Source: Azoarcus sp. PA01 (GTDB lineage Bacteria; Pseudomonadota; Gammaproteobacteria; Burkholderiales; Rhodocyclaceae). Taken from it: DNA of 64,000 nt. Where the stretch lies: positions 1,054,001-1,118,000 of the forward strand of contig LARU01000004.1 of NCBI GenBank assembly GCA_001274695.2. Direction: 5' to 3'. Position 1 is the stretch's first letter. The number at the start of each line of letters is the position of its first letter. Positions 9,638 to 20,754 of the stretch are shown piece by piece. The position numbers were made by a program, and so were the translations under genes. The notes below the pieces were generated by a model. That model did no database searches, was not told the origin of the DNA, and saw only the letters and a program-made list of their open reading frames with translations.

Positions 9638-10507
9638 CTACACGCCGATCGCCGGCTGGCGCGTCAACAGCGTCAGCAGTTCGGCGAGCTTGGGCCGCAT
9701 TTCGCGCCGATCGATGATCAGGTCGATCGCGCCTTTTTCGAGCAGGAACTCGGAGCGCTGAAACCCCTCGGGGAGGGTTTCGCGTACCGTCTGCTCGATC
9801 ACCCGCGGACCGGCGAAACCGATCAGCGCGCCGGGTTCGGCGATCACGACGTCGCCGATGAACGCGAAGCTCGCCGATACCCCGCCCATCGTCGGATCCG
9901 TCAGCAACGTGATGAACGGCAGCTTGCGCTGGGCCAGCTGCGTGATCGCCGCAGTCGTCTTCGCCATCTGCATCAGCGAGAACAAACCTTCCTGCATCCG
10001 CGCTCCGCCCGTTGCCGTGATGCAGATGAACGGCAGACGTTGGTCGAGCGCAGCCTTGGCGCCGCGGACGAAGCGCTCGCCGACGACCGATCCCATCGAA
10101 CCGCCCAGAAATTCGAACTCGAAGCACGCGACGACGACCGGAACGGTCAGGATCGCGCCCTGCATCACCACCATCGCGTCGGCTTCGGCGGTATCTGCGC
10201 CCGCCGCCGACAGACGTTCGGTATAGCGGCGCGAGTCCTTGAATTTCAGCGGGTCGACCGGAACCACCTCGGCGCCGATCTCGAACCGTCCTTCCGCATC
10301 GAGCAGCAAGTCCAGCCGCGCCCGCGCCCGCAGCCGCTGATGGTGTCCGCATTTCGGGCACACCATCTGGTTGGTTTCGAGATCCGATCGGTACAGCACC
10401 GCTTCGCATGCGGAACACTTGCTCCACAGCCCTTCGGGGATCGACTTGCGCGCCGCCGATTCCGCCCGCTTGATCTTGGGCGGCAACAGTTTCTGCAGCC
10501 AGCTCAT
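9638..10507 (-). CDS. accD: Acetyl-CoA carboxylase, carboxyltransferase subunit beta
   Basis: AccD pairs with AccA to transfer carboxyl from carboxybiotin to acetyl-CoA, giving malonyl-CoA for fatty acid synthesis. The 289 residues start with a zinc ribbon whose ligands are Cys31, Cys34, Cys50 and Cys53. The crotonase-like core follows, with [24 protein letters not shown] and [14 protein letters not shown]. The ATG overlaps the trpA stop codon as ATGA, so translation is probably coupled. The trpA-accD-folC linkage is typical of this group. Confidence 0.98.
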   Translation of the reverse strand: MSWLQKLLPPKIKRAESAARKSIPEGLWSKCSACEAVLYRSDLETNQMVCPKCGHHQRLRARARLDLLLDAEGRFEIGAEVVPVDPLKFKDSRRYTERLSAAGADTAEADAMVVMQGAILTVPVVVACFEFEFLGGSMGSVVGERFVRGAKAALDQRLPFICITATGGARMQEGLFSLMQMAKTTAAITQLAQRKLPFITLLTDPTMGGVSASFAFIGDVVIAEPGALIGFAGPRVIEQTVRETLPEGFQRSEFLLEKGAIDLIIDRREMRPKLAELLTLLTRQPAIGV

Positions 10508-11319
10508 CGCGCGGCCCCTTCGATCTGGTCGAGCGCCGTGCGGACTTCCCTGAGGAAGGCGGTGACATTGGCGGCGAGCCGATCCCGCGGGCTGCGCTCG
10601 ATCTCCTCGATGATGCGGCTGCCGATCACGACCGCGTCGGCCATTTCACCGATGCGCCGCGCGGACTCGGCATCGCGGATGCCGAAGCCGACGCCGACCG
10701 GCATGCCGACCTGCGCGCGAATCCGCGGAATGCGCGCCGCCACTTCGTCGAAATCGAGCGTTGCGGCGCCGGTGACGCCTTTCAGCGAGACGTAGTAGAT
10801 GTAGCCGCTGCCGATTCGCGCGACGTCGCGAAAGCGCTGCTCGGTCGAAGTCGGGGCGAGGAGGAAGATCGGATCGAGTCCGGCGTCTTTTGCCGCCCGC
10901 GCGAAGCTCTCGCACTCCTCCGGCGGGTAGTCGACGATCAGCACGCCATCGACCTGCGCTTCGCGCGCGGCCGACACGAAGCGCTCGACGCCCATCGCCT
11001 CGACCGGATTCGCGTAGCCCATCAGGACCACCGGGGTCTCGGCGTTGCCGGCGCGGAACTCGCGAACGGTATCGAGCACCCTGCGCAAAGTCATGCCGTT
11101 GGCCAGAGCGCGTTCCGAGGCGCGCTGTATCGTCGGGCCATCGGCCATCGGGTCGGAGAACGGAACGCCCAGTTCGATGATGTCGGCGCCCCCTTCGACC
11201 AGCGCGTTCATCAACGGCACCGTCAGTTCCGGTGCCGGATCGCCGGCAGTGATGAAGGGAATCAGCGCCCGCCGCCCGGTGGCTTGCAGGCGCTGAAAAG
11301 TCGATTGGATTTTGGACAT
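10504..11319 (-). CDS. trpA: Tryptophan synthase alpha chain
   Basis: TrpA cleaves indole-3-glycerol phosphate to indole and glyceraldehyde 3-phosphate and channels indole to TrpB. The 271 residues form a TIM barrel with the catalytic Glu and Asp in [15 protein letters not shown] (residues about 49-63), and with the phosphate-binding GVGFGI and IGSRIIEEI segments near the C-terminus. It is 42 bases downstream of trpB and overlaps accD by four bases. trpF-trpB-trpA form a separate tryptophan operon here; trpE, trpD and trpC are not in the window. Confidence 0.98.
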   Translation of the reverse strand: MSKIQSTFQRLQATGRRALIPFITAGDPAPELTVPLMNALVEGGADIIELGVPFSDPMADGPTIQRASERALANGMTLRRVLDTVREFRAGNAETPVVLMGYANPVEAMGVERFVSAAREAQVDGVLIVDYPPEECESFARAAKDAGLDPIFLLAPTSTEQRFRDVARIGSGYIYYVSLKGVTGAATLDFDEVAARIPRIRAQVGMPVGVGFGIRDAESARRIGEMADAVVIGSRIIEEIERSPRDRLAANVTAFLREVRTALDQIEGAAR

Positions 11320-11361
11320 ATTCGGTGTCAGGAATGCGGGCCGCGAGGCGACCCGACAGGC

Positions 11362-12559
<1,198 letters not shown>

Positions 12560-12573
<14 letters not shown>

Positions 12574-13183
12574 GTCGAACTCCAGCGATGAACGCAGCGA
12601 TGCGCGCCGCGTCCTTGATCCCCTTGCCCGATTCCACGCCGCTCGACACGTCGACGGCCCACGGCCTGACGCGACGGATGGCCTCGCCGACATTGTCGGG
12701 ATCGAGTCCGCCGGAAAGGATCAAAGGTTTGTCCAGGCCTGCAGGAATCAGGGTCCAGTCGAATACTTTGCCACCGCCACCGTAGCCTTCGACGAACGCG
12801 TCGAGCAGCAGCCCCGAGGCACCCGGATGGCAAGCCGAGAATTCTACCAGATCGACCCCGGGACGCACTCGTGCGGCCTTGACCCATGCCCGCCCGTGCC
12901 GGGCGCACGCACGCTCGTCTTCGTCTCCGTGGAACTGGAGCAGCTGCAGCGGGACACGGCGCAGCGCCTCGGCGACGAAAGCCGGCTCGGGGTTGACGAA
13001 AAGTCCAACGGTGGTGACGAACGGGGGGACAAGCGCCGCAAGTTCTGCAGCCGTCTCGAATGACACGAAGCGCGGACTGGGCGGATAAAACACCAGCCCG
13101 ATCGCATCGGCGCCAGCCTCGACCGCAGACCGGACATCCTCGGCGCGGGTCAGGCCGCAGATCTTGATACGGGTTCGGGCCAC
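12560..13183 (-). CDS. trpF: Phosphoribosylanthranilate isomerase
   Basis: TrpF performs the Amadori rearrangement of phosphoribosylanthranilate in tryptophan synthesis. It is a stand-alone 207-residue protein, not fused to TrpC as in E. coli. The catalytic Cys is in KICGLT (residues 7-12), the partner Asp in KVFDW, and the phosphate-binding motifs are [10 protein letters not shown] and VDVSSGVE. The start is a GTG placed directly after the TGA stop of truA, with no bases between, so re-initiation by terminating ribosomes is likely. It overlaps trpB at its 3' end. Confidence 0.97.
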
Positions 13184-13978
13184 TCAGACGAAAGGAATAC
13201 GAGGAACGGCGATGATACGCCCTTCACTTGGCAGAGACCAGTGCGGGGCATACTCGACGCCGCACAGGTAAAGGCCGTCAGCAGGAAACGTCAGCGCGGC
13301 GAGGCTGCGGTCACGCGCAGCGAGCACTTCTGCGAGCCAGGCGGCCGAGTGGCGTCCCTTGCCGACGTACACCAGGGCGCCGACGAGGTTGCGCACCATG
13401 TGATGGAGAAAGGCATTGGCCCAGAAATCGAACACGATGTAGTCCCCGGTGCGCTGCACCCGGACTTCGTGCATCAGCTTGACCGGCGACTTGGCTTGGC
13501 AGCCCGCGGCGCGAAATGCGGAAAAATCGTGCCACCCTTCGAGGCAGCGCGCCGCTTCGGCCATCGCGATGTCGTCGAGCGGCGGATGGAACCATCCGAC
13601 ACGGCCGGCGAGAAGCGCGGGCCGGACGGGCGAATTGTGCAGGATGTACCGGTAGCGGCGCGACACTGCGCAGAAACGCGCATGGAAGCTGTCGCCGGCC
13701 TCGATCGCCCAGCGCACGACGACCGGCGACGACAGGCGGCTATTGACGCCGCGCACCCAGCCGGAGTTCGGTCTGACCGCTTCGGTATCGAAATGCACGA
13801 CTTGCGCTGTCGCATGAACGCCGGCATCGGTACGGCCGGCACAGTGGAGGCGCACCGGATGTGCTGCAATATGTCCGATCGCGGCCTCCAGGTGATCCTG
13901 TACCGTCCGCCCATGAGCCTGGCTCTGGAATCCCTCGAACGCATTTCCGGCGTATTCCACGCCGAGCGCGATTCTCAC
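13184..13978 (-). CDS. truA: tRNA pseudouridine synthase A
   Basis: TruA makes pseudouridine at positions 38-40 of the anticodon stem-loop of many tRNAs. About 264 residues contain the catalytic Asp in AGRTDAGVHATAQVVHFD (around residue 50), RYRYILHN, and the C-terminal NAFLHHMVRNLVG motif. I place the start at the GTG at 13978 (VRIALGVEYAG) because it overlaps the stop of the upstream gene as GTGA and gives the family N-terminus; an in-frame upstream start would overlap that gene by 43 bases. The fimV-truA-trpF order is conserved in betaproteobacteria. Confidence 0.95.
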   Translation of the reverse strand: MRIALGVEYAGNAFEGFQSQAHGRTVQDHLEAAIGHIAAHPVRLHCAGRTDAGVHATAQVVHFDTEAVRPNSGWVRGVNSRLSSPVVVRWAIEAGDSFHARFCAVSRRYRYILHNSPVRPALLAGRVGWFHPPLDDIAMAEAARCLEGWHDFSAFRAAGCQAKSPVKLMHEVRVQRTGDYIVFDFWANAFLHHMVRNLVGALVYVGKGRHSAAWLAEVLAARDRSLAALTFPADGLYLCGVEYAPHWSLPSEGRIIAVPRIPFV

Positions 13979-14574
13979 TTCACGATCCCCAGCAGGGCCA
14001 TGCCGATCGCGATGCACAACGCCGACACCGCGATCTCGCGCAAGCCGAAGCGCTCCCGGACGACGCTGATCGTCTCATCCGACGCATCGTCGGCCTCGTC
14101 GAGCCAGTGCGTCCAGCCATGCTCGGCCCCGGCTTCGACGTAGCGCAGCACGAGCAGCAGGCGAACCGCGAGCCGGCTCGCCGGCAAGCCGGCAAACTCG
14201 AGCGGGCGTAACAGCGCATACAGGCCGCTGACGAGGCGATCGACGGAAAGCCGCTGGAGCAGGATGGCGACGCAAAACACGACTGCGACGAGCCGCCCGC
14301 CATGCTGTGCGGCCAGCAGCATGCCTTCCGCAGTCGGACTCAGCGCGGGCCAGTCCGCGACCAGCGCCTCACCCGGCGTAAACCAGGCAAAAAAAACGAC
14401 GATAGCGAGCAGCAGGAAGCGCACCCGCCGCACCAGGCGCCCGCTGCGCGCCGGGGCGAGCAGCGATGCAACGAGCCCGCTCCCGATTACCGCGGCGAGG
14501 AGCCACACGCCGGAGACCGCCTGGATGACCACGACGCCGGCGGCCCACATCAGTATCAGCAATCCAGCGTGCAT
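13975..14574 (-). CDS. Membrane protein resembling EcfT/CbiQ transporter T-components
   Basis: The 199-residue protein has an N-terminal block of hydrophobic helices (residues about 4-40 and 60-85) and a fourth or fifth helix at the C-terminus. It also has a cytoplasmic loop with AxRLAVRLLLVLRY, reminiscent of the Ala-Arg-containing coupling helices of energy-coupling-factor T-components. Such proteins link an ATPase pair to a substrate-binding S-component for vitamin or metal uptake. No ATPase or S-component is nearby, so function as a transporter is only inferred. It overlaps truA by four bases (GTGA) and lies 58 bases after fimV. Confidence 0.6.
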   Translation of the reverse strand: MHAGLLILMWAAGVVVIQAVSGVWLLAAVIGSGLVASLLAPARSGRLVRRVRFLLLAIVVFFAWFTPGEALVADWPALSPTAEGMLLAAQHGGRLVAVVFCVAILLQRLSVDRLVSGLYALLRPLEFAGLPASRLAVRLLLVLRYVEAGAEHGWTHWLDEADDASDETISVVRERFGLREIAVSALCIAIGMALLGIVK

Positions 14575-14632
14575 GCCAAAGCCGCTTTGCAAAGGACGCC
14601 GGGCAACCGCGGAAACTCGACGCGCGTCGCAG

Positions 14633-17560
14633 TCAGACAAGCTGCTCCAGCAGGCGCTTTCCCGCTTCGCGCTGGGCGAGCGAGCCTTCGCGCAGCACCT
14701 CGTCGATCAGTTCGCGCGCGCCTTCCTTGTCGCCCATCTCCTCATAAGCGCGGGCGAGTTCGAGCTTGGTGTCGACTTCCTCGATCACTTCGTCGCTCAA
14801 TGCGTCGTCCGTCGGAACCTCCAGCAGTGGCGCGACAATCCCGCCTTCATCGTGCCCGGGTTCCTCGAGAGTGATGCTTGACGGGTCCAGCGCCGGAACA
14901 AAGGCCGAGGACTCCGGAGTCGCGTCGTCGAAATCGAAGTCGAAGTCGAGAAGGTTGCTGTCGAATGTCGTTTCTTCCGAATCCGTGCCGGCAAGACTCG
15001 CGTCGCCGGAAACTTCACCGGAAATCAGCGACGGTGCATCGAGGTTGAAATCGGTGACTTCGGCATCCGGCATCAGCTCCTCGAAATCCGGCGAAAGATC
15101 GAAGCCGATGTCGGAGGTCAGCGCCGGCAGATCCGCGTCGCTGTCGCTGACGAGGGGTGCGCTCGGAAGCGCTTCAGCGGCCGGCGGAGCGCCGGTTTCG
15201 TCGGAAAACTCGAGATCCTGAACCGCGCCGCTCGGCAACGGGGCGTCGACTGCCGCGGCCGCCTGGTGGCCGCCCGCAGGCGCCGCTTCGTCTCCCCACG
15301 GGAGGCTGACGTCCAGGTCGAAATCGAGTGCTGCGGCATCGATTTCCGGCAACGCATCGAAGACGACCTGATCGAGCTCGGTCGCGTCCAGCGTGATGTC
15401 GCCCGCGTCAGCGCCCGTTTTGTCCTCGGTTTTGCCGGCCGGGAGCTCCCACGGGTTCTTCGACAGCACCGATTCCGTGTCGGCAGACCGCGGAGCTGCT
15501 GACGAAAGATCGCCAGCGCCTTCCGAATCGGTAGTGAAATCGAGGTCCCCGACTGCTCGCTCGACCGTGTCGGACGCGGGCGACGACGCGCCGGCCTCGT
15601 TGAAATTCGTCGAAGCGGCGCGAGCTTCGGCAACGACGACACTCAGCCCGCCACCTGCCGCAGCCGACGCAACGGGGTCGATCGCGCTCGAACTTTCGTG
15701 GAGGGCGATGCCGGAGGCGCGGGAAGCTGCGGTCGAAGCGCCGTAGAGCGGGTTGTCCGGATCGATCCTCCGGCCCATCTCGGCCGCTTTCTCCCAGTCC
15801 TGTCCGACACCGCCGGTACGCGAACGGAGCGCCGACGCAGTGGCTTCGAACTGCTTCGGACTGTTGCGCTGCGCATAAATTTCGAGCAGTTTCAGCGGTA
15901 TCGCAAGGCGCGAAGTGTCTGCCTTCAGGGCATCGAGGAGTATTTCCTCGGCCTGGGCGTCCCGTCCGTACGCCATATACACATCGGCCTCGGCAACAGG
16001 ATCGACGCCCTCGTCGGTATCGATTGCGGAGAGGCCGGACTGGCTGAAGTCGGTGGCGAGGATGCTGCCGTCGCCGGTGTTCACGTTCTGCCCGCCGGCT
16101 GCGCCGAAGCCGGCATCCGCAGCCAGGGGCAGCTCGCTCATGATTCCCAGCGCATCGCGGCTGTCCTGTTCGCCCTTGCGCCGTTCGCGCACCTTGATGC
16201 CGGCATAGCCGAGAAGCAGTACAAGAATGCCGCCGCCGGCCGCGACCATCTTCGGATCGCCGGCGAGGCTCTGGAAAAACTCGGATTCCACGTCCGGCAC
16301 CGCAGCTCCCGCTTTCACCTCCTCTGCGAGCGCTCGCGAAGCCTGAGTCTCGACAGTCGGCTGTTGTACACTTGCAACTTCGATCAGCGCCGCTGCCCCC
16401 GGTCCATTCGCCTGCGCACCGGCGCTATCCGGGACACTGGCCCCAGCTCGCTGCTGCAACGCTGCGAGGCCCTCGTTTCGAATTGCCAGCAGTTTCTGCA
16501 TTTCCTGGATGCTGGCCTCGAGCGCGGCGAGCCGGCTGTTCGCTTCCTCCAGAGCCTTGTCGCGGACGACTAATTCTTCCTCGAGCGACTGAAGCCGGGC
16601 GAGGCGCGAAGACTCGTCGGTCAGCGCGTCGGCTGCGGCCGGATTCGGGGGAGCGGACACTTTTACCTGATCGCCGCCTGCCGCCTGGCCCGCAGGTTCG
16701 TCGACTCTTGCGACGATCGCGCCGGCCCCGGCTCGCGACGCCGACGCTTCGCTTGCTGCGGCGCGCGCGGCAACGCTTCCGGCCAACCGTTTTCGATAGG
16801 CCTCGAAATCGGCTGCCTGGGCGACGACTTCCCGGTGCGCCTGCGCCGGTTCGACGGCACTCACGGTCGTCCCCGACGGAACCTTGAGAATTGCGCCCGC
16901 GCGCATCCGGTTTATGTTCTCGCCGTCGAACGCGTCCGGATTTTCCCGTAATAGTGCGACCAGCATCTGCTCGAGAGTCGCACCGCGGGGGCGATGCGCT
17001 TCGGCGATTCCGTGCAGCGTATCGCCACGCCGCACCTCGTGCCGGTCCGGGAGTGCCGAGGCGCCGGAAAGCGACGGATGCGATGGCGGCGCCGTGCGCG
17101 GCGTCCCGGCCGCCGCGGCAACCGGCGGGACTGCCACCGGCGCGGCAACGGGTGCAGGCAGCGTTCCGGCGGGAGCCGGATCGAGCAGGAAAGTGTATTC
17201 GCGGATGACCCGCCCGGACGTCCAGTCGAGCTCGATTAGCAGATCGACGAAAGGGTCGCTGAGCGGGCGGTCGCTTGAAATGCGCACCACGGCGCGGTTT
17301 CCGTGGCGCTCGACCGCGAGCTTCAGCGCGCTCATGAGAGGGGAATAGGCCAGACTCGCTTGCCGAAATGCTTCTGCCGACGCAATCCTGGCCGTCAGCG
17401 ACTGCATTTCCTGCGGCGTCGCGTTGAGTTCGACCTCTGCCCTGAGCGGCTGGCCAATGGCACTAAAAACATTGATCGGACCAAGTCCGGCAGCCTGACT
17501 GGCGGACGGAAGCGTGGCGATCGCGGCGGCGACCAGGGTAGCCTTGAGCGAGGTCTTCAT
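14633..17560 (-). CDS. fimV: FimV/TspA-like peptidoglycan-binding polar hub protein
   Basis: The 975-residue protein has a signal peptide (residues 1-23, ending SQA-AGL) and an N-terminal FimV-type domain (GLGPINVFSAIGQPLRAEVEL). A LysM-like peptidoglycan-binding domain follows (HEVRRGDTLHGIAEAH, about residues 174-230), then a coiled-coil stretch (ALEEANSRLAALEASIQEM), one membrane helix (about residues 435-455), and a long acidic cytoplasmic region. It ends in the FimV C-terminal TPR-like motif (KLELARAYEEMGDKEGARELIDEVL). In Pseudomonas and Neisseria such proteins organise type IV pilus and polar machinery. It sits between asd and truA as in many betaproteobacteria. The acidic Asp/Glu/Ala-rich middle is low complexity. 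Confidence 0.92.
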   Translation of the reverse strand: MKTSLKATLVAAAIATLPSASQAAGLGPINVFSAIGQPLRAEVELNATPQEMQSLTARIASAEAFRQASLAYSPLMSALKLAVERHGNRAVVRISSDRPLSDPFVDLLIELDWTSGRVIREYTFLLDPAPAGTLPAPVAAPVAVPPVAAAAGTPRTAPPSHPSLSGASALPDRHEVRRGDTLHGIAEAHRPRGATLEQMLVALLRENPDAFDGENINRMRAGAILKVPSGTTVSAVEPAQAHREVVAQAADFEAYRKRLAGSVAARAAASEASASRAGAGAIVARVDEPAGQAAGGDQVKVSAPPNPAAADALTDESSRLARLQSLEEELVVRDKALEEANSRLAALEASIQEMQKLLAIRNEGLAALQQRAGASVPDSAGAQANGPGAAALIEVASVQQPTVETQASRALAEEVKAGAAVPDVESEFFQSLAGDPKMVAAGGGILVLLLGYAGIKVRERRKGEQDSRDALGIMSELPLAADAGFGAAGGQNVNTGDGSILATDFSQSGLSAIDTDEGVDPVAEADVYMAYGRDAQAEEILLDALKADTSRLAIPLKLLEIYAQRNSPKQFEATASALRSRTGGVGQDWEKAAEMGRRIDPDNPLYGASTAASRASGIALHESSSAIDPVASAAAGGGLSVVVAEARAASTNFNEAGASSPASDTVERAVGDLDFTTDSEGAGDLSSAAPRSADTESVLSKNPWELPAGKTEDKTGADAGDITLDATELDQVVFDALPEIDAAALDFDLDVSLPWGDEAAPAGGHQAAAAVDAPLPSGAVQDLEFSDETGAPPAAEALPSAPLVSDSDADLPALTSDIGFDLSPDFEELMPDAEVTDFNLDAPSLISGEVSGDASLAGTDSEETTFDSNLLDFDFDFDDATPESSAFVPALDPSSITLEEPGHDEGGIVAPLLEVPTDDALSDEVIEEVDTKLELARAYEEMGDKEGARELIDEVLREGSLAQREAGKRLLEQLV

Positions 17561-17793
17561 AACTGTATATCATCCGCACCCTGCAAGGGCACCAAGCTGC
17601 GTGGAAGATGGCGTCGTGGACGCGAGCGAACATTCGCCGCGCTCCGCGCAATCTAACATTTTGTTTCAATGCTGGCAGCAATTCTCTGATTGCGGAAGCC
17701 GCTTCACGGACGAACGCCTCCCTCGAACGGCGTTCGTGACATGCAGGAGAGAACTGGCCGGAACCGCGTCAGGCGCGATTCCGGCCGGCGACT
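17561..17793. other. 233-bp gap between asd stop and fimV start
   Basis: No gene is visible. It must hold any separate fimV promoter (minus strand). A candidate TTGCTG to TTAGAT pair with a long 19-base spacer lies around 17660-17695 but is unconvincing. No intrinsic terminator for asd is seen. Confidence 0.4.
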
Positions 17794-18927
17794 TCACTGC
17801 GACAGCAGGATTCGCAGCATGCGCCGCAGGGGTTCGGCCGCGCCCCAGAGGAGCTGGTCACCGACGGTGAAGGCACCCAGGTATTCGGGCCCCATCGCCA
17901 TCTTGTGCAACCGCCCGACCGGCACGCTCAAGGTCCCCGTCACGGCGGTCGGCGTCAGTTCCCGTTCGCTGATCTCGCGCTCGTTGGGAACGACTTTGAC
18001 CCAGTCGTTGGCCGTGCCGATGATCTCGCCGAGCTCATCCAGCGGCACATCCTTGCGCAACTTGATCGTCAATCCTTGCGAATGACAGCGCATCGCACCG
18101 ATGCGCACGCACAGCCCGTCGATCGGCACGCTGCCGGCGCTACGGAACGGCGGGTTGCCGAGGATCTTGTTGCATTCGGCGCCGCCCTTCCATTCCTCCT
18201 TCGACTGGCCATTTTCGACCGGCACGTCGATCCACGGGATCAGGCTGCCCGCCAGCGGCACGCCGCGGAAGTTCTTCACCGGAAAGTCGGCCGAGCGCAT
18301 CGTTTCGGCGACTTTGCGGTCGATGTCGAGGATTGCCGAGGCAGGGTCGGCCAGTTCGGCCCGCACCGCATCGTGCAGCACGCCCATCTGGCTGAGGAGT
18401 TCACGCATGTTCTGCGCACCCGCGCCGGACGCGGCCTGATAGGTCATCGCCGACACCCACTCGACGAGGCCATGACGGAACAATCCCCCAAGACCCATCA
18501 GCATCAGCGACACGGTGCAGTTGCCGCCGATCCAGTCGCGGCCGCCCTTTGCGAGCGCATCCTTGATGACGTCGAGGTTGACCGGATCGAGGACGATCAC
18601 TGCGTTGTCTTCCATCCGCAGCGCACTCGCCGCGTCGATCCAGTGGCCGTTCCAGCCTGCCGCCCGCAGCTTCGGATACACGGCTTTCGTGTAGTCGCCG
18701 CCCTGGCAGGTGATGACGATGTCCATCTGCCGCAGCATGTCGACGTTCATCGCGTCCTGCAGCGCCAGCGGCGCTTCCCGGCCGCCGAAAGCCGGCGCTT
18801 TGCCGCCGGCCGCGGACGTCGAGAAATACACCGGCTCGATATGGGCGAAATCCCCCTCCTCGACCATCCGCTGCATCAGCACGGAACCGACCATGCCACG
18901 CCAACCGACCAGACCTACCTTGTTCAT
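17794..18927 (-). CDS. asd: Aspartate-semialdehyde dehydrogenase
   Basis: Asd reduces aspartyl phosphate to aspartate semialdehyde, the branch point to lysine, diaminopimelate, methionine and threonine. The 377 residues start [21 protein letters not shown], nearly the E. coli N-terminus, with the NADP-binding GxxGxxG-like segment. The catalytic Cys is in [16 protein letters not shown] (about residue 135), and the substrate-binding His lies in the [10 protein letters not shown] segment near residue 275. It follows leuB by 27 bases, forming leuC-leuD-leuB-asd. A GAGGTGAAGG site precedes the chosen ATG. Confidence 0.97.
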   Translation of the reverse strand: MNKVGLVGWRGMVGSVLMQRMVEEGDFAHIEPVYFSTSAAGGKAPAFGGREAPLALQDAMNVDMLRQMDIVITCQGGDYTKAVYPKLRAAGWNGHWIDAASALRMEDNAVIVLDPVNLDVIKDALAKGGRDWIGGNCTVSLMLMGLGGLFRHGLVEWVSAMTYQAASGAGAQNMRELLSQMGVLHDAVRAELADPASAILDIDRKVAETMRSADFPVKNFRGVPLAGSLIPWIDVPVENGQSKEEWKGGAECNKILGNPPFRSAGSVPIDGLCVRIGAMRCHSQGLTIKLRKDVPLDELGEIIGTANDWVKVVPNEREISERELTPTAVTGTLSVPVGRLHKMAMGPEYLGAFTVGDQLLWGAAEPLRRMLRILLSQ

Positions 18928-18954
18928 TGCCTTCACCTCGAATTGCCAGAAATC

Positions 18955-20007
18955 TCAGAGCGCCGCCAACACGGCGTCGCCCATTTGCTTCGTACCCACT
19001 TTCGTCGTGCCCGGCTCGAAAATGTCGCCGGTGCGCAGGCCCTGCGCCAGCACCTTCTTCACCGCATTCTCGATGCGAACCGCCGCGCCTTCCTGGCCGA
19101 AGGTGTAGCGCAGCATCATCGCCGCGGAAAGGATCGTCGCGAGCGGATTGGCGATGCCCTGGCCGGCGATGTCGGGCGCGGAGCCGTGCGACGGCTCGTA
19201 CAACCCCTTGTTGTTCGCGTCCAGCGAGGCCGACGGCAGCATGCCGATCGAGCCGGTCAGCATCGATGCTTCGTCGGACAGGATGTCGCCGAACATGTTG
19301 CCGGTGACCATCACGTCGAACTGCTTCGGCGCGCGCACGAGCTGCATCGCAGCGTTGTCGACGAGCATGTGGCTGAGCTCGACGTCGGGGTACTCGGGAG
19401 CCAGTTCGATCATCACGTCGCGCCACAGCTGCGTCGTCTCGAGCACGTTCATCTTGTCCACCGAACACAGCCGCTTGTTGCGCTTGCGTGCCGCCTCGAA
19501 CGCGACCCGGCCGATGCGGCGGATCTCGGACTCGGTGTAGTGCATCGTATTGAAGCCGAAACGCTCGCTGTCACGCACTTCGATGCCGCGCGGCTGGCCG
19601 AAATAGATGTCACCGGTGAGTTCGCGCACGATCAGGATGTCGAGCCCGGCCACCACCTCGGGCTTCAGCGACGATGCATTCGCGAGTTCGGGGTACAGGA
19701 TCGCCGGGCGCAGGTTCGCGAACAGGCCGAGATCCTTGCGGATGCCGAGCAGACCGCGTTCCGGGCGCTGTTCGCGCGGCAACGTGTCCCACTTCGGTCC
19801 GCCGACCGCGCCGAGCAGCACCGCGTCGGCGTCGCGCGCGAGCTTGCGCGTCGCTTCCGGGTACGGTTCGCCGGTCGCATCGACTGCCGCACCGCCCAGC
19901 AGGGCCTCTTCCATCTCGAACTTCAGGTCCAGCGCTTCGAGCACGCGCACCGCCTCGGCGGTGATCTCCGGCCCGATGCCGTCGCCCGGCAGAATGCAAA
20001 TCTTCAT
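18955..20007 (-). CDS. leuB: 3-Isopropylmalate dehydrogenase
   Basis: LeuB oxidises and decarboxylates 3-isopropylmalate with NAD to 2-oxoisocaproate. The 350 residues start [15 protein letters not shown] and carry the [14 protein letters not shown] signature (about residues 140-155), the [14 protein letters not shown] region, the metal-binding DNAAMQLV and [12 protein letters not shown] segments, and the C-terminal [15 protein letters not shown]. An AGGAG site lies upstream of the ATG at 20007. It is the third gene of leuCDB-asd. Confidence 0.98.
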   Translation of the reverse strand: MKICILPGDGIGPEITAEAVRVLEALDLKFEMEEALLGGAAVDATGEPYPEATRKLARDADAVLLGAVGGPKWDTLPREQRPERGLLGIRKDLGLFANLRPAILYPELANASSLKPEVVAGLDILIVRELTGDIYFGQPRGIEVRDSERFGFNTMHYTESEIRRIGRVAFEAARKRNKRLCSVDKMNVLETTQLWRDVMIELAPEYPDVELSHMLVDNAAMQLVRAPKQFDVMVTGNMFGDILSDEASMLTGSIGMLPSASLDANNKGLYEPSHGSAPDIAGQGIANPLATILSAAMMLRYTFGQEGAAVRIENAVKKVLAQGLRTGDIFEPGTTKVGTKQMGDAVLAAL

Positions 20008-20043
20008 CGGCAAACGTCTCCTGCTATGCCTGGCCGGTCCGGC

Positions 20044-20685
20044 TCAGGCGACAAAATAATAGGGGTGAGCGGCGCGCCGCTTCTCTTCGAAAGCGCGGAT
20101 CTTGTCCGCATGCCGCAGCGTCAGGCCGATGTCGTCCCAGCCGTTGAGCAGGCATTCCTTGCGGAACGGATCGACTTCGAACGCGATCGTCGTGCCGTCG
20201 GGACGGGTGATCGTCTGCGCGGCGAGATCGACCTTGAGCCGGTAGCCCTCGGTGGCCTCGCACTGGCGGAACAGCTCATCGACTTCCGGCGCGGGCAGCA
20301 CGATCGGCAGCAGACCGTTCTTGAAGCAGTTATTGAAGAAGATGTCGGCGAAGCTCGGGCCGATCAACACCCGGAAGCCGTAGTCTTCGAGCGCCCACGG
20401 GGCGTGCTCGCGCGAACTGCCGCAGCCGAAGTTGTCGCGCGTCAGCAGTATCTGCGCTCCTTCGTAGCGCGGCTGGTTCAACACGAAGTCCGGATTTTTC
20501 GGCCGGTTCGCACAATCCTGGCCGGGCTCTCCGTGATCCGTATAGCGCCATTCGTCGAACAGGTTCGGACCGAAGCCGCTGCGCTTGATCGACTTCAGGA
20601 ACTGCTTCGGGATGATCGCGTCGGTGTCGACGTTCGCGCGATCGATCGGGGCAACGCGCCCGTTGAGTTCGGTAAACGGCTTCAT
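20044..20685 (-). CDS. leuD: 3-Isopropylmalate dehydratase small subunit
   Basis: LeuD and LeuC together interconvert 2- and 3-isopropylmalate in leucine synthesis. The 213 residues show the swivelling-domain motifs of the small subunit: [20 protein letters not shown] near the N-terminus, [20 protein letters not shown] (about residues 85-104), and [14 protein letters not shown]. It lies 70 bases after leuC and 36 bases before leuB. That 70-base gap holds no gene. Confidence 0.98.
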   Translation of the reverse strand: MKPFTELNGRVAPIDRANVDTDAIIPKQFLKSIKRSGFGPNLFDEWRYTDHGEPGQDCANRPKNPDFVLNQPRYEGAQILLTRDNFGCGSSREHAPWALEDYGFRVLIGPSFADIFFNNCFKNGLLPIVLPAPEVDELFRQCEATEGYRLKVDLAAQTITRPDGTTIAFEVDPFRKECLLNGWDDIGLTLRHADKIRAFEEKRRAAHPYYFVA

Positions 20686-20754
20686 GATCTCACTACCTCT
20701 GCACCTCTGGATGGTCTCGCCATCCTTTCGAAATATTCATACGTTGCGCCGCGA

